Origin: Parasponia andersonii
Lineage: Eukaryota > Streptophyta > Magnoliopsida > Rosales > Cannabaceae
Reading direction: 5' to 3'
Length of the DNA stretch: 64,000 nt
NCBI GenBank assembly: GCA_002914805.1
Contig: JXTB01000124.1
Coordinates: 285,010-349,009, forward strand
Shown: positions 23,066 through 36,291 of the stretch, in pieces
Numbering within the stretch: position 1 is the first letter of the stretch
Layout: each line of letters begins with the position of its first letter
Position numbers and translations under genes: made by a program
Notes under the pieces: model-generated
What the model saw: only the letters and a program-made list of their open reading frames with translations
Databases searched by the model: none
Told to the model about the DNA's origin: nothing

Positions 23066-25220
23066 TTACTCCCTCACAGAATGCAACAATCTTCTAACTA
23101 TAACCCGATTATAGAAACTTCTTGTTCGGAAGAACAAAACCAAGGCAACAAGAGACCCCAGAAAGGTAGCAGATGCCATAATAAGATAAGATAACATGAA
23201 ACAGTGCTTTCCAACACAAGTTTTTCCCTCAGCTGATGCTTCTTTATCGTATATATACCCAATAACTCTAACAGAGAAGATATAAGATCCAACAGGACTA
23301 GCAATGGTGATGGTATTGAATATAGTGCCCATATGTGCTACACCAAATATCTCAGAAACGATTGTTGGCATCAATGACCATTGAGAGCCATAACAAACAC
23401 CAACCAGTACTGAACCAAAGTATAGAGCACCAGGCAAACCGGAAGCTATAACTAGATGACCTGCGCTCATGGCTGCTAAAGTGATCACCATGAACAATGG
23501 CCTGGCCCATCCGCTGACATGCAGAACGTAATCAGATAGATACCCAGCTCCGAAACGGCCAAGAAAATTCCAAATGCTCCACAAAGAAACCAACGAACTT
23601 GTCTCGAAACTTTTGAAGCCCAGCGATCCTCCTATCTGGCCAATGTTATTCACTGTAGCAAGCCCAGATCCCATACCACAAGCCGTGGTCAGGAACAAAA
23701 TCCAGAAGTCCACAGCACGCATTGCTTGAAACAGATTTAAGTTTTCTCCTGATTGCAAAGTCCTTGTATCATGAGTGCCCATCTCTTGATCAGAGCTGCC
23801 AGGCAAATTATGATACTCGGCAGAATCTTGTCTTGCAAACATCTTTCCACTACGCTGCTGGCTTGAGTCGAGTATTAGGGGGTAATCCTTGGTACATAAA
23901 GTCTGGGAAATACTATCAGATTCCCTTTTCCAAGCTCTAATTGCAATGCAAAGAGGTGAGCCAAGCAATAAGATAAGCACGGCAAATGCAAAGGCGTGAA
24001 TAATTAATCGCAAAGTAAGAACATGCTCTATTATTATAACAACCATAAGATAAGCGGCAAGAAGTAGAGCAATCGAGGACAAGCTATTGAGGAGCTCCTT
24101 CTCATTTCCTTCACTTGTGTCATGGATCCTCACAAACCGCATGAGCAACAAAGTATTGATAGTTGGAAATAGCGCCAGCATGAGAAGAAATGATGTAGGT
24201 TTGTTGTATAATATTGTTTGGTATACTTGAACCAATATTGCTCCACTCAGACCAAGAAACCCCTAACCAGAAGAAAAAAAAAAAAAAAAGAGTATGTTTA
24301 GTTGTAATGCCATAAGATGGTAACTTAATAACATTTTACTAATTCAATTAGCACCTTAAGGCGTTGTCCAGCATATGAAGACCATGTTCACTAATCCATA
24401 AATGACATAATGGAAAATTTTTGGTATATTTTTCCCACAATTAGTTAAGCTGGAAACACATTACTCAGTTTTTGATTTGATTCCTCCTTATTTCCAATTG
24501 CGATTCTTTTTCATTAAGGATTAATACATTTGCCCTATGCACTAATATTTCTTCCCAAGTCACTTAAAAATGAAGCATATAATAAATAGATGAACTGGCC
24601 CAATTTTTGCCAATTCGTTCATATAAGATTAAGAAAGCAGAGCATCTTCTCGAAATAAATAAAGCTTTCAAGGATCAAGCTCCAAAATCATGACTTCCCC
24701 AGATATCAAAAGAAAAAAAAATGAAAATTTTCCCAATAAACAAACAGAGAGCAAGAAATATTACCTTCATGATACCAACTATAGTCCCACTATAGTAACG
24801 GAAGTTCCGTACACCGGTGACAACATTGGCGGTATTGAAGAAGGACTGAGCATGAGCGGCCAGCAGCATGAAGAAACACATGAGCGGGACCGGAGGCCGG
24901 GGAATCAGTCCGGCGACTGCGGCCCACATAAGGAAGTAGCCCAAAAAGCACTGGGCCGCGCCCAGAAGGTGGACAACCCAAGGCCCACCACGAGAGCCAG
25001 AGGTAGCGAAGTAGGAGTAGAGAACCCCAGAGAGGACTCCGAAGTTGACCCCGACGTCCTTGAAGACCGCAACTGTGTCGAGCGTTGACTGGTCATAGTT
25101 CTGAGTGGTCTTTAGTGACTGAGAGTAGATAGAGAATGTGTAGAGCGAGCCACTGGTGCTCTGGATCCATATGCTCGCCACCGTCGATACCCATTTGCTC
25201 TTCAAGATGCTTTCTTCCAT
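23066..25220 (-). CDS. Nodulin-like/NFD4-like MFS transporter, copy A
   Basis: Two exons, 25220-24765 and 24262-23066, with a 502-bp phase-0 GT-AG intron, encode about 550 residues. Residues 1-250 are the plant Nodulin-like domain (KWVSTVASIWIQSTSG, YDQSTLDTVAVFKDVG, then SGTIVGIMK|GFLGLSGAILVQ at the splice). The second half is an MFS bundle (GSGLATVNNIGQIGG, WNFLGRFGAGYLSD, YGSQWSLMPTIVSEIFG). About twelve hydrophobic segments are visible, with a long polar loop after the sixth. Family members sit in plasma or endomembranes; substrates are mostly unknown, so none is assigned. It is the same strand and exon layout as the pseudogene at 38-41 kb and copy B at 44-48 kb. The frame looks intact. 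Confidence 0.93.
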
Positions 25221-26364
25221 TTTTGGATCATTTATTTTTTTTTTGGTGGTAAAGGGCTACATTTTCTAATTGTTGTAGTCGTAGGCAAGAATTGTTGTAC
25301 TGTTTTAAAAACTGACACCTGTCAACTTTATATCCTTTTTGGGTCAATCGTATGAGAGTCCATCATGGGACTTCGGGTATTTAAAAAAAAAAAACAAAAA
25401 ACGAAGTTAAATAACAAAACGGGTATTTGCAGGTTTTAGGTGATTTCATGTTAGAGTTTTCATGATTGAAGATGAATAATCACACGCCACTCTGTTTGGC
25501 AGAGAGGAAATAAAATAGGAGAGTTGGAAAAAATTAGAGAGAGAAAATACGCAGGTCTTTCTCTTATAATTGTTTGTTATATAGTGAAAAGAATATCGAT
25601 ATATTGTAAAATGATTATTTTATATTATATGTTATTATTTTAAAAATTGATATACAAAAATAAATTAAATTTCTCATTAATTAGTTATTTTTTCTTCTTT
25701 TTTTTCCCTCTAATCGGAGAAAATTTTTTTTATAGGAACCACGTGTTATTTTTCTCTTCTTTTTTTTTTTTTTCCTCTTTCTTTTTCCTTCCTACCAAAC
25801 AACCTATTTTCCTTTCACTTTTCCCTTTCACTTTTCCCTCCAACTCTTTCCTTCTTCTCACTTTTCTCTTTTACCAAACATAACTTAAGGCTACATTTCG
25901 TATAAAAAAAAGTGAGTACGAGGGATGAAAAATTAAGATAGAAAGAAAATGTATAAGATAAAAAAGAAAGTATTTTTTCTCCATTGTTGTTTGATATGTA
26001 GGAAAGAAAGAAAATTAGTATGTTTTAAAATGATTATTTTACTTTTTTAATTAAAATTTTAAAAATAATATAAAATGTTAATTTTGTAAATTTACTTTAA
26101 AATATGAGTAAAAAAACTTTTCTTTCCTATTTTCTCTCCATTTTTATGAAGAAAATATTTTGAGTGAATCCTATCACTTTTTTTCCTCCCTTTTGCTCTC
26201 ATTTTTTCTCTTCCCTTGATTTTTTCCTTATACCAAACAAACTAAATTTTTATTTTCCCTCTACTTTTTCATATAAATTTTTATATCCTTTTTCCTTCCA
26301 ACTAAACATAGCATGAGAGCTTTAGTTTTTTTTATGGAAAAAGGACAAGTAATAGAGTCAAGTA
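25221..26364. other. Promoter flank of MFS copy A and foldback T-rich repeats
   Basis: The first 200 bp should contain the copy A promoter. From about 25485 to 25882 and from about 25886 to 26315, purine-rich left halves (aggaaa, gagagttgg) are matched in reverse complement by pyrimidine-rich right halves ending in ccaaacataac and aactaaacatagca. This suggests two foldback, MITE-like elements, though simple-sequence bias could mimic it. Confidence 0.4.
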
Positions 26365-26804
26365 TGTTAGAATTTTGGCTTGTTAGCTTTTATAATTATT
26401 TGTGTATAAATATTTGGGGTCTACAGTTGACTATAAATAAGCCTTCTATAATTGATTTTTAATCATCCCAAAATTAATTTCCCTATTGGTGAAGACCTTT
26501 ATTCCTAAGGACCTTCATAGTTTTGTTTTTACCCTCTTTCCCATTTGTTTATGGTTTTTTGCATTATAGTCTAGATTTTGTATTTCCTGTTTTTGAAGTT
26601 AGTGAAGTGGTCAGTAACACCCCGATGACGTAGGTAATTTGCTGAACCTCACTAAATTTTGTGTTCTTCTTTATTTTTGCATTTAATATTTTCTGTGCAT
26701 TTTCTGCTTTTATTAATTTCAATAGCTAGTTGGTAGTTTATATTTAATATTGTCTTCGTATTAAATATAAGCATTTTGAGTAGTTGTGCTTCCATTGCAT
26801 AACA
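26365..26804 (+). repeat. 5' LTR of copia element 1
   Basis: 440 bp, TG...CA, directly followed by the primer-binding site. Relative to the 3' copy it lacks a short block containing ttgtcccacatcg. Confidence 0.88.
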
Positions 26805-26862
26805 AGTGGTATTAGAGCAGCATGTTCGCCCTAGGCTTTATTTTGTAGCTATAATAGCAGAA

Positions 26863-29800
26863 ATGTCAGAATCTTCGTCAACACTGACAAAGACGAAAAC
26901 GGTAACTAGTGCAAAAATCGATGTGGAGAAATTTGATGGCCGAAATAACTTTGGCTTGTGGCAGTACGAGTTATTGGATGAATTATGTCAACAAGATCAG
27001 GTATTGCTCTAGAGGAGATGAAACCGGAGAAGATGGATGATAAAGAATGAGAGAGGATCAATCGTCAAGCTTGTGCTCATGTCTTTGTAGAGGACAAAAG
27101 TATCCATTCATAAGGAAGACTTCTGTAAGTAAGCTGTGGAAGGTGCTCGAGAACAAGTACATGAAGAAGAGCAATGAGAACCAACTATACTTGAAGAAGA
27201 GACTTTTCCGCCTCCAGTTGAAGCCTGGTACGACTATCGGTTACCACATTGATACTTTCAACCAGTGATTACAGATTTGTTGAATTTGGATGAAACCTTC
27301 AAAGAAGAAGATAAAACAGTATTGCTGATTGGGTCCCTTTCTGATGAGTTAGAACTTCTTTGTATTACGTTGCTTCATAGGAAGAAAAAATTGTCCTTCG
27401 ATAAAGTGAGTGCTGCATTGTACAATCATGAGATTCGGAAGAAAGATCAGAAGGAGAATAAGGACGTGCCAGCAGAAGCGCTTACAGCCAGAGGACGTAG
27501 TCAAAGCCGTAAGCAGGAGAAAATGGGTAGATCTTATTCGAAAGGAAGACCAAGTAAGGATGAATGTGCCTTTTGTCATGAGAAGGGGTATTGGAAGAAA
27601 GATTATTCGAAGTTACAGAATAAAGGCAAGGGCAAAGTTACTTCTGATGCATATGTAGCTGAAGTTGAAGATGATGAGTCAAATTTTGCTCTAGTTAGTC
27701 AACCGATGATGTCTCAACATGACGAGTGGATTTTAGATTTGGGTTGCACTTACCATATGTGTCCTCACAAGGAGTGGTTCTTCAACTTTGAAGAGCTAAA
27801 TGGTGGAGTTGTTTACATGGGAAATGATGAATCATGTAAAACAACTGGGGTAGGTTCAATTCGATTGAAAAATCATGATGGATCGACTAGAGTTCTGACA
27901 AATGTTCGGTATATACCGAAATTGAAGAAGAATCTCATCTCTTTGGGAGCTTTAGAATCCAAAGGCTTCACTATGACTATACAAGATGGAATTCTAAAAG
28001 TCATTTCAGGCTCTTTGGTAGTGATGAAAGGTACAAAAAGAAATAACTTGTATTACTACAATAGTAGTACAGTTATTGGATCAATTGTTGCGGTTTCTGA
28101 AGATGATAAAGCTTCAGAAATTACCAGGTTATGGCATATGCATTTGGGACATACAGGGGAAAAAGCTTTCTTTAGTTTAGTGAAGCAAGGCGTACTGAAA
28201 AAAGCGAAGCCCTGTAAGTTGGACTTTTGTAAATATTGTATTCTGAGAAAACAGACAAGAGTGAAGTTCGGCATAGTAATTCACAATACTGAGAGAATTC
28301 TGGATTATATTCATTCAGAAGTGTAGGGACCTACCAAGATAGCTTTTTTGGGAGGTATGCACTATTTTATTACTTTTGTCGATGACTTTTCCAAAAGAGT
28401 TTGGGTGTATGCAATGAAGAATAAGGATGACGTGCTTGAAGTTTTCCTTAAATGGAAAAAGATGATTGAGGCTCAGTCGGATAGAAAGATCAATCGACTT
28501 TGATCAAATAACGGTGGAGAATATAGGAGTGATCTATTTTTGAGAGTTTGCAAGTTTGAAGGTATTGTGTGTCACTTTACAATCAGAAAAACACCACAAC
28601 AGAATGGAGTGGCAGAACGCATGATCGGACTTGGCTAGAGAAGGTATGGTATATGTTGTCCAATGCTAGATTAGGCAAAGTTTTTTGGGCTAAGGCAATT
28701 ACGTATGTGTGTAATCTCATTAATCATTTACCATCGACTATAATTGGAGGCAAAACCCCTCTTGAGATATGGTCTGGAAAACCTGCTAGTGATTATGATT
28801 CTTTATATGTCTTTGGTTCCACTGCCTATTATCATGTGAAAGAATCCAAGTTGGATTCGAAAGCTAAGAAAACGTTATTTATGGGCATCAACTCAAGTAT
28901 AAAGGGATACCGACTTTGGTGTCTAAGTTCGAATAAGATTTTATTTAGCAGGGATATTACTTTTGATGAGACTGCCATGTTGAAGAAGGTAACAGAAGAC
29001 CAAAAGAAGATCATTAATATTCTGCAATAGGTGGAGCCAAGTCGGTAGCAGGTGGAGTTTGAGAAAACGATAACAGTAGTCCCAGCCAATGTTATTGAAA
29101 ATAGTGGTGACACTCCATTGGCAGAGGAGGACACTGAAGATGAAGAAGAGGTTCCGACCCAAGAGCCTCAACAACAGCAAGAATCAATTGCACATAATAG
29201 GCCAAGACGTGAAATTCATAAACCAGCTCGATTTGTTGATATGGTGGCTTATGCACTTCCTATTGTAGATGATGATGTTCCTTCCATGTACAAAGTTGCA
29301 GTCAAAAGTTCAGAAAATGAACAATGGAAAAAAGCAATGGAGGAAGAAATGTGGTCTTTTCGGAAGAATGAAATTTGGAAGCTAGCTCAACTACCAAAGA
29401 ATAAGAAGGCAACTGGGTGCAAATAAGTATATGCAAAGAAAGAAAAATTTTCTGATAAGAATGATATTCGCTTCAAGGCAAGATTGGTAGCGAAAGGCTA
29501 CGCTCAGTTGGAGGAAATTGATTACAATGAAGTATTTTCTCCAATTGTTAAATATTCATTCATTAGAATTTTGTTAGCCTTAGTAGCACAGTTGAATCTT
29601 GAACTAGTTCAATTAGATGTGAAAATTGCATTTCTACATAGTGATTTGGAAGAAGAAATCTATATATCTCAGTCAGAAGGATTTAAGGTTGCTAAAAAAG
29701 AAAATTGGGCTTGTAAACTGAAAAGATTGCTTTATGGGTTGAAACAATCACCAAGGTAGTGGTACAAGAAATTTGATCGATTTATGATGGGTCAGAACTT

Positions 29801-30790
29801 CACAAGATACGAGTTTGATAGTTGTGTGTATTTTTGCAGGCTACAAGGTGGGTCTTTCATTTATCTACTCTTGTATATTGATGATATGTTGATAGCTTCG
29901 AGAAGTCAAGAAGAAATTAAGAAGTCGAAGACTCAGTTAAATCAAGAGTTTGAGATGAAAGATCTCAGTGAAGTAAAGAAGATTCTTGGTATGGAGAGTA
30001 GCAGAGATAGAGGGAGAGGCAAAGTTAGTTTGACTCAGAAGCAATATCTGAAGAAAGTATTACAGTGTTTTGGTATGACTAAATAATCAAAACCTGTTAG
30101 TACACCGCTTGCTCCTTATTTCAATCTTAGTATGTTTTTGTCCCCGAGCGCAGATACAGAGCGAGAGTACATGTCACAAGTTCCATATTCAAATGCGGTT
30201 GGTAGCTTGATGTATGCAATGGTGTGTATGAGATCCAATATTTCATATGCAGTTAGAGTTATGAGCAAATTTATGCATAATCCAGGTAAAGATCATTGGC
30301 AAGCTGTGAAATGGATTCTACGGTTCTTATTAAAGACTGTAGATGTTGGTTTGGTTTTTGAGAGGGATGATAGACTTGATCAGTATACAGTTGGTTATGT
30401 TGATTCCGATTACGCTGGTGATTTGGATAAACGTCGATCAACTACTGGATATATATTCTACTTTACAGTCTACAATTGCTTTGTCTACTACAAAGATAGA
30501 GTACATGACAGTTATAGAGGTTGTGAAGGAAGTTATTTGGTTACAAGGATTACTGGAAGAGCTAAGAGTTGTTCAGGAGTATGTCTATATTTATTCTGAT
30601 AGTCAGAGTGCTATTCGCTTAGCGAAGAATCCAGTATACCATATACGTACGAAGCATATTGATGTCTGACATCACTTTGTGCGAGAAATTATTGATGAAG
30701 GAAAGATACTATTTCAGAAGATTGAGACTGCTGAGAATCCTACGAATATGATGACCAAGGTGGTAACATCGATCAAGCTCAATCATTGTT
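26863..30790 (+). pseudogene. Copia element 1 gag-pol remains
   Basis: Recognisable order: gag from 26863 (VEKFDGRNNFGLWQYEL), zinc-knuckle relic near 27560 (CAFCHEKGYWKKDY, where the His and last Cys are both Tyr), and protease relic near 27730 (WILDLGCTYHMC, DSG changed to DLG). The GAG-preintegrase block with HMHLGH and CKYC lies near 28130-28250. Integrase follows at 28330-29000 (FVDDFSKRVWVY, SNNGGEY with the second catalytic Asp as Asn, TPQQNGVAERM). Reverse transcriptase at 29430-30085 retains YIDDMLIAS. RNase H at 30370-30750 has DSDYAGD, DSQSAIRLAKN and TKHIDV. Stops at several points, for example just before 27012 and at 28501-28503, break the polyprotein. Confidence 0.88.
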
Positions 30791-30919
30791 TGGACTTGAT
30801 CAACATCCTGCAAGTTTGATGGTGCCTTTCGGTGCATAAAGTGGCGTTGATGTAATGGATAGAGGATATAGGAATTGGGAAAGTTTAGGTGGGACCTACT
30901 AACTCATCAAGATGGAGAT

Positions 30920-31338
30920 TGTTAGAATTTTGGCTTGTCAGCTTTTGTAATTATTTTGTACTTTGTCCCACATCGTTTGTGTATGAATATTTGGGGTCTA
31001 TAGTTGGCTATAAATAAAGTCTTCTACAATTGATTTTTAATCATTCCAAAATTAATTTCCCTATTAGTGATGACTTTTATTCCTAAGGATCTTCGTAGTT
31101 TTGTTTTTACTCTTTTTTCCATTTGTTTATGATATTTTGCATTATAGTCCAAATTTTGTATTTCTTTTTTTTGAAGTTAGTGAAGTGGTCAGCAATACCC
31201 AAAGACGTAAATAATTTGCCAAATCTCGCTAAATTTTGTATTCTTCTTTATTTTTGTATTTAATATTTTATGCATGTTTTTTATTTTTATTAATTTCTAT
31301 AATTAGTTGATAATTTATACTGAAGTAGTGGTAGAACA
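30920..31338 (+). repeat. 3' LTR of copia element 1
   Basis: Clear similarity to the 5' LTR to about 31319; beyond that only tgaagtagtggtagaaca resembles the expected terminus, so a small deletion is likely. Confidence 0.75.
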
Positions 31339-31504
31339 AAATAGTCAACTAAGTGAACTACTCAAGTAAGTAACATTTAATTAGAAGCGGGATGTAAGAT
31401 AATTTTGCTTTAGCAAAGAACAATGATGAAACCAAGATTTTCAGTAGGGACGAGAACTACGAAGTGCCTAGTATTGCTTCCAGTATGGAATTGGCAATTG
31501 AAAT

Positions 31505-31538
<34 letters not shown>

Positions 31539-32268
31539 ATGACAATTTTTTAATCATAACAAAATTCTTTCGCGGCCAACTAAAATAAGATTTAGTCCTA
31601 ACTAAAAGTTCTACGTAACTAAAAAGTAACATTTAGTTATAAGTTGTTATTATATATTATTTATACTTTTGGACATTTTAATAAATTATATTTTTTGTGA
31701 CTAATACTTTCTGTCGTAGAATTTTTAATCATGACATATTGTAATAATATTTTTTCAGTTATGAATTTTTTACTTTTAATAATAAATTATGTTATGACTA
31801 AAATTATTATTATTATTATTATTATTTTCTTGTATTGTCAATTATCTTTAAATATTCTAGAACTCTGTACATTTTAAAATTTAAAAGATGTAATTTTAAT
31901 GACTTCATGAGATTGAAAATTTAAAATAATCCTAATTAAATGTTTTTTTTTATAATTCTAATTTAATGTTTAGACAGAAGATAAAAATTCCAAAGTACAT
32001 TGGAGGCAAAGTTAAATTCCATACAGTTTTGGGGGCTAAATTATTATTATTTTGCTTGTATGAAGGGGCCAAAGTCTAATCAACGTAAAGATGTATATAT
32101 CTTTTAAACTTCAAAAAAAAAAAAAAAAAAATTGAGGGAAGGCCACCGCCCCTGGACCGGTTGTAGCTACGTCTATGGTCTAGAGTTCCGGGGAAATATA
32201 TTGTCCATGTACTCTGTCCTACCGCACCGTTATTGGCCTGAACCATTGGTTAGCTTGGTTCTTTGGTC
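31339..32268. other. Inter-element spacer
   Basis: AT-rich with a (CT)n(AT)n run at about 31507-31540 and a (TTA)n run at 31803-31826. Phrases such as gtgactaat and agttatgaa in both orientations hint at an old MITE, but I could not define ends. No gene. Confidence 0.5.
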
Positions 32269-32273
32269 AAATA

Positions 32274-32862
32274 TGTTAAGAGATCGGCTCCGTGGAAGTG
32301 ATAACACACAACTAAAATATAAGTGGAAGTGATAACACACAGCTAAAATATGAGTTGAGAAAATTTAGGTAAAATGAAAAAAATAAGGCATACAAAAGAA
32401 TTAACGTGGTTCACCTAATTTAGGTTACGTCCACGGATAAGACTGTGAAGAATTTCACTATGAAACGGAGATTACAACTCACTTCTCTCTAAATACAAAG
32501 AGAGAACAAACGAACATCTCTCTTTGAAGTAGGAGAAAACGTTCTCTCTAAACAATTTAGGAGAAAACAAGTGGGACACTAAGAGGAATTTCTAGGCTTG
32601 AATTCTCTCTTAGAAAGGAAGAGGATTTAGAATGGAATACAAAATAAGTGATAAAGTCCTCCGTATTTATAGAACTTAAAAGGTGGTGTGAACACCATTT
32701 TTTACTATTGCTATTACGACTACTCTTTTCACTGTTGCTATTACGGCTGCCTTTTTAATTATTCCTATTGCGGCTGCCCTTTTTACTATTTCTATTGCGG
32801 CTTCCTTTTCACTGTTCCTATTGCGGCTGGTTGGTGAGCTGTAATTATTGATTTGTTCAATA
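32274..32862 (-). repeat. 3' LTR of copia element 2 (589 bp)
   Basis: Carries a 31-bp tandem duplication (units starting at 32292 and 32323) and about five copies of a roughly 27-bp unit containing ctattgcggctg at 32700-32830. These account for it being longer than its partner. Confidence 0.93.
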
Positions 32863-32980
32863 TTCTCCCACTTGAAGACTTGATATTAATCATGTCTTCA
32901 TACTTGATGAATCTCTCTTTTCTTCCCTTGTTAATTCTTCATACTGCTTATATTTCTGCTAGGCTATATAAGGATCTACA

Positions 32981-35900
32981 CTATTGGAACTTGTCAGTGT
33001 TGATTGGTTTGGTTAAAGCATCTGCTAGGTTCTCCTTTGTGTAATTCTTCTTCATGTCTACACTTCCATCTTCTATTACTTCTCGAACAAAGTGATATTG
33101 AATACCAATGTACTTTGTCCTTGAATGAAAGGCTGGATTCCTTTTCAATATGCAAGGCACTCTGACTGTCACAAAATAGAGAAATCTTTTCTTGTTTGTG
33201 CCCGAGCTCTTCCAATAAATTTTGAATCCAAATAGCTTCTTTACAAACTTGTGTACCTGCCATGTATTCTACTTCTGTTGTAGATAAAGTCACAACAGTT
33301 TACAGTTTCGAAACCCAACTTACTCTCATTTTGTAAGAGTAAATACATAGCCTGTAGTAGATTTTCGTTTGTCAAGATCACCCGCAAAATCTGAATCAAT
33401 ATATCCTCTGACAGTAAATTCTGATCTTCCGTAACATAATGCAGCATCTGAGGTTCCTTTGATGTATCTCAGAATTCTCTTCACAAAATTCCAATGCTCT
33501 CCACTAGGATTCGCCATATATCGACTAACCGCTCCCACTGCTTGTGCAATGTCTGGTCTTGTACATATCATAGTGGACATTAGGCTTCCCACTGCTGATG
33601 CATAAGGTACTTGAGACATTTCCATCCTCTCTGCTTCATTGCTAGGACACATCCCAGAGGATAACTTGAAGTTAATAGAAAGTGGGGTAGAAATCGACTT
33701 ACAATCTTGCATATTGAAGTGGCGCAAGATTTTCTTCAAATAATTCTTTTGAGAAAGCTGAATCTTCTTGTTACCTATGTCTCGGTGAATTTGCATCCCT
33801 AGAATCTTATTTGCTGGTCCCAAATCCTTCATATCAAATTCCCTAGCTAACTGTGCCTTCAATTCTTGGATTCTGCCTTTGTTGGGGCCCGCTACCAACA
33901 TGTCATCCACGTACAACAATAAGATAATAAAATCACTATCTTCATCAAACCTCCTGAAGTATGTGCAGTGGTCTGAACTGAGTCTGTGGTACCTAAGGCT
34001 TATGATGAAGGAATCAAATATCTTATATCAATACCTCGGAGCCTGTTTGAGACTATATAGAGATTTGTTCAACCTACAAACTAAGTTCTCCTTGCCTGTT
34101 TTAGCAAAACCTTCTGGTTGGAGCATAAAAATCTCTTCTTCAAGTTCTCCATAAAGAAAAACAGTTTTCACATCTAGCTGCTCTAGATATAGGTCAAACG
34201 TAGCACACATTGCCAGAACCACTCTAACTATTGTCAGTCGAACTACAGGTAAAAATATCTCATTGAAGTCAATACCTTCTTTCTGAGCATATCCTTTTAC
34301 CACCAATCTCGCACGATACTACTCCACTTTATCATTGCTATCACGTTTGATCTTGTAAACCCATTTGTTGCCAATAACCTTCCTTCTTTGTAGTAGCGTA
34401 ACAAGATCCCATATCTTGTTCTTGTGAAGGGCTTCAATCTCTTCTTGTATTGCTGTCATCCATAAGGATACATCCAGACTTTTGGTAGCCTCATGGAAAG
34501 TTATTGGCTCTCCATCCTCTGTTAGAAGACAGTATGCAATATTGCTCTCAGTGATATAATCCAAGTGTCATACCGGTGTTCTTCTCTCACGAGTTGACCG
34601 ATAAATTTGAGAAGCCTCTTCCTCGACTGGTTCTTCTACTTCGTACTCTGATGTTACTTCAGAAGAATCTGAATCTTTAGTATTCTTTTTTACCTGAACT
34701 GTAGTAGTTTCTGGTCTGCTATCGTCTCCATTCTCTTGCAGTTTATTCTCTGCAAATATCACATCTTTGCTGATGACAATCTTATGGGTAGTGGGATCCC
34801 ATAAGTGATATCCCTTGACTCCATCAGCATATCCCAAAAGTACATATCTTCTGGATTTTGAATCTCGTTTTGTGATTTCTTGAGCATTGTACATCACATA
34901 CACAGGACATTCAAACATATGTAAGTGAGAATAATTAACTGGCTTATCAGTCCACATCTCCATCGATATCTTCAGATCAATTGCTGTTGATGGAGATCGA
35001 TTAATCACATAGCAGGCGGTTTTGACTGCTTCTGCCCAGAATGTCTTAGGTAGACTTACAGCTTTCAACATTGCTCTTATTCTTTCCAATAAAGTTCTAT
35101 TCATCCGCTCTGCCACTCCATTTTGTTGAGGAGTGTACGTCACTGTGAACTGCCTCTTGAAACCTTCTTGTTGACAGAAGTTATCAAATTCATTGCTTGT
35201 ATATTCTCCTCCATTGTCCGTCCTTAAACATTTAATCTTTTCTCCAGATTCAAGCTCTATCCGTGCTTTGAATATTTTGAAGACTGAAAATACATATGCC
35301 TTCCTCTTGATAGGATATACCCAATATCTCCTGAAGTTATCATTAATAAAAGATACAAAGTATCTACCTCTTCCTAGGAACATTACCGGTGCTTGCCAAA
35401 CATTAAAATAAGCCAAATCTAGAACTTTTTTACTTCTAGAACTGGATATGCTAAACTTTAATCTATACTGCTTGCTTGTGACACAATGCTCACAAAAGGG
35501 TAAAGATACTTTTGTGAGACCAGGAAGCAACCTTCGTTCAGAGAGAATCTTCAAGCCTTATTCCGATATATGGCCAAGCTTACGATGCCACATCATCGTT
35601 GATTCTTCTCTGGAATTTGTTGAAGCAACTTATGCCTCCGCTTCCATCAGTATATCTCCTTTAAGCATGTATAGATTCACTGCGATTTTCTCCGCCTTCA
35701 TTACTACAAGCATGCCCTTCATAATCTTCATGATCCCATTCTCGACACAAGTTTTGCAACCAAGGTTATCTAATTGTCCCAAAGACAATAGATTTTTCTT
35801 CAGGCCCTTTACATGTCTCACCTCTTGAATAGTACGAATAGTGCTATTGTACATCCTTATCATGATAGTACCAATTCCAGCGATCTCTAAGGCATGATCG

Positions 35901-35992
35901 TTACCCATGAATACAGATCCTCTAGAGACAGGTTCATATGTGTGAAACCATTCTCTATGAAAAGTCATGTGCCATGTTACTCCCGAATCCAC
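32981..35992 (-). pseudogene. Copia element 2 pol remains
   Basis: From right to left: protease (VDSGVTWHMTFHREWF, about 35995-35945, DSG kept). The integrase is in a long open stretch 35554-34568, with CEHCVTSKQ, RTDNGGEYTSNEF and TPQQNGVAERMNRTLLERI, then a chromo-like C-terminal block (DSKSRRYVLLGYADGVKGYHLW). Reverse transcriptase is in pieces at 34564-34319, 34306-34028 and 33919-33326, including YVDDMLVAG. RNase H is in pieces at 33293-32981 (MTLSTTEVEYMAG, DSQSALHIEKE, ENLADALTKPI). At least four frame breaks or stops separate these blocks, but each is well preserved, suggesting a younger element than copia 3. Confidence 0.9.
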
Positions 35993-36291
35993 TAACCAAA
36001 CATCAGTGAGCTACCATATGTCCTTAGAAATTGTTGCTGCTTCACTATACAGGATTTCTCCATCATCTAAAGTATTCACAACATTCCCCTGAGCATTTGA
36101 TGACTCAGGGTCCTTCCCTTTGGAATCTCTATTTTTCTTGAGTTGCCAACACTCTTTTTTGACGTTCCCTTTCTTGCCAAAGTGATAACACTTGACATTC
36201 TTCTTACTTCTTGACTTTGATCAACCATGACTCTGACCCCCACTAGGGCCATGTTCTGTTGATATTCCTTTCATTGTCAAAGCTCTACTTG

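Larger units (their letters stand above)
26365..31338 (+). mobile_element. Ty1/copia retrotransposon 1 (degenerate)
   Basis: LTRs begin TGTTAGAATTTTGG at 26365 and at 30920. A primer-binding site (tggtattagagc, 26807-26818) follows the left LTR and a purine tract (aagatggagat) precedes the right. Between them the order is gag, protease, integrase, reverse transcriptase, RNase H, which defines Ty1/copia. Many in-frame stops and frame changes disable it. The far end of the right LTR is shortened, ending near 31338; the flanks there read aagta on the left and aaata on the right, a possible decayed target duplication. Confidence 0.9.

Noticed and set aside
24690..25096. Long open stretches on both strands over MFS copy A exon 1
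   Set aside because: They are shadows of the GC-rich exon in other frames; the Nodulin-like frame has the conserved motifs and splice site.
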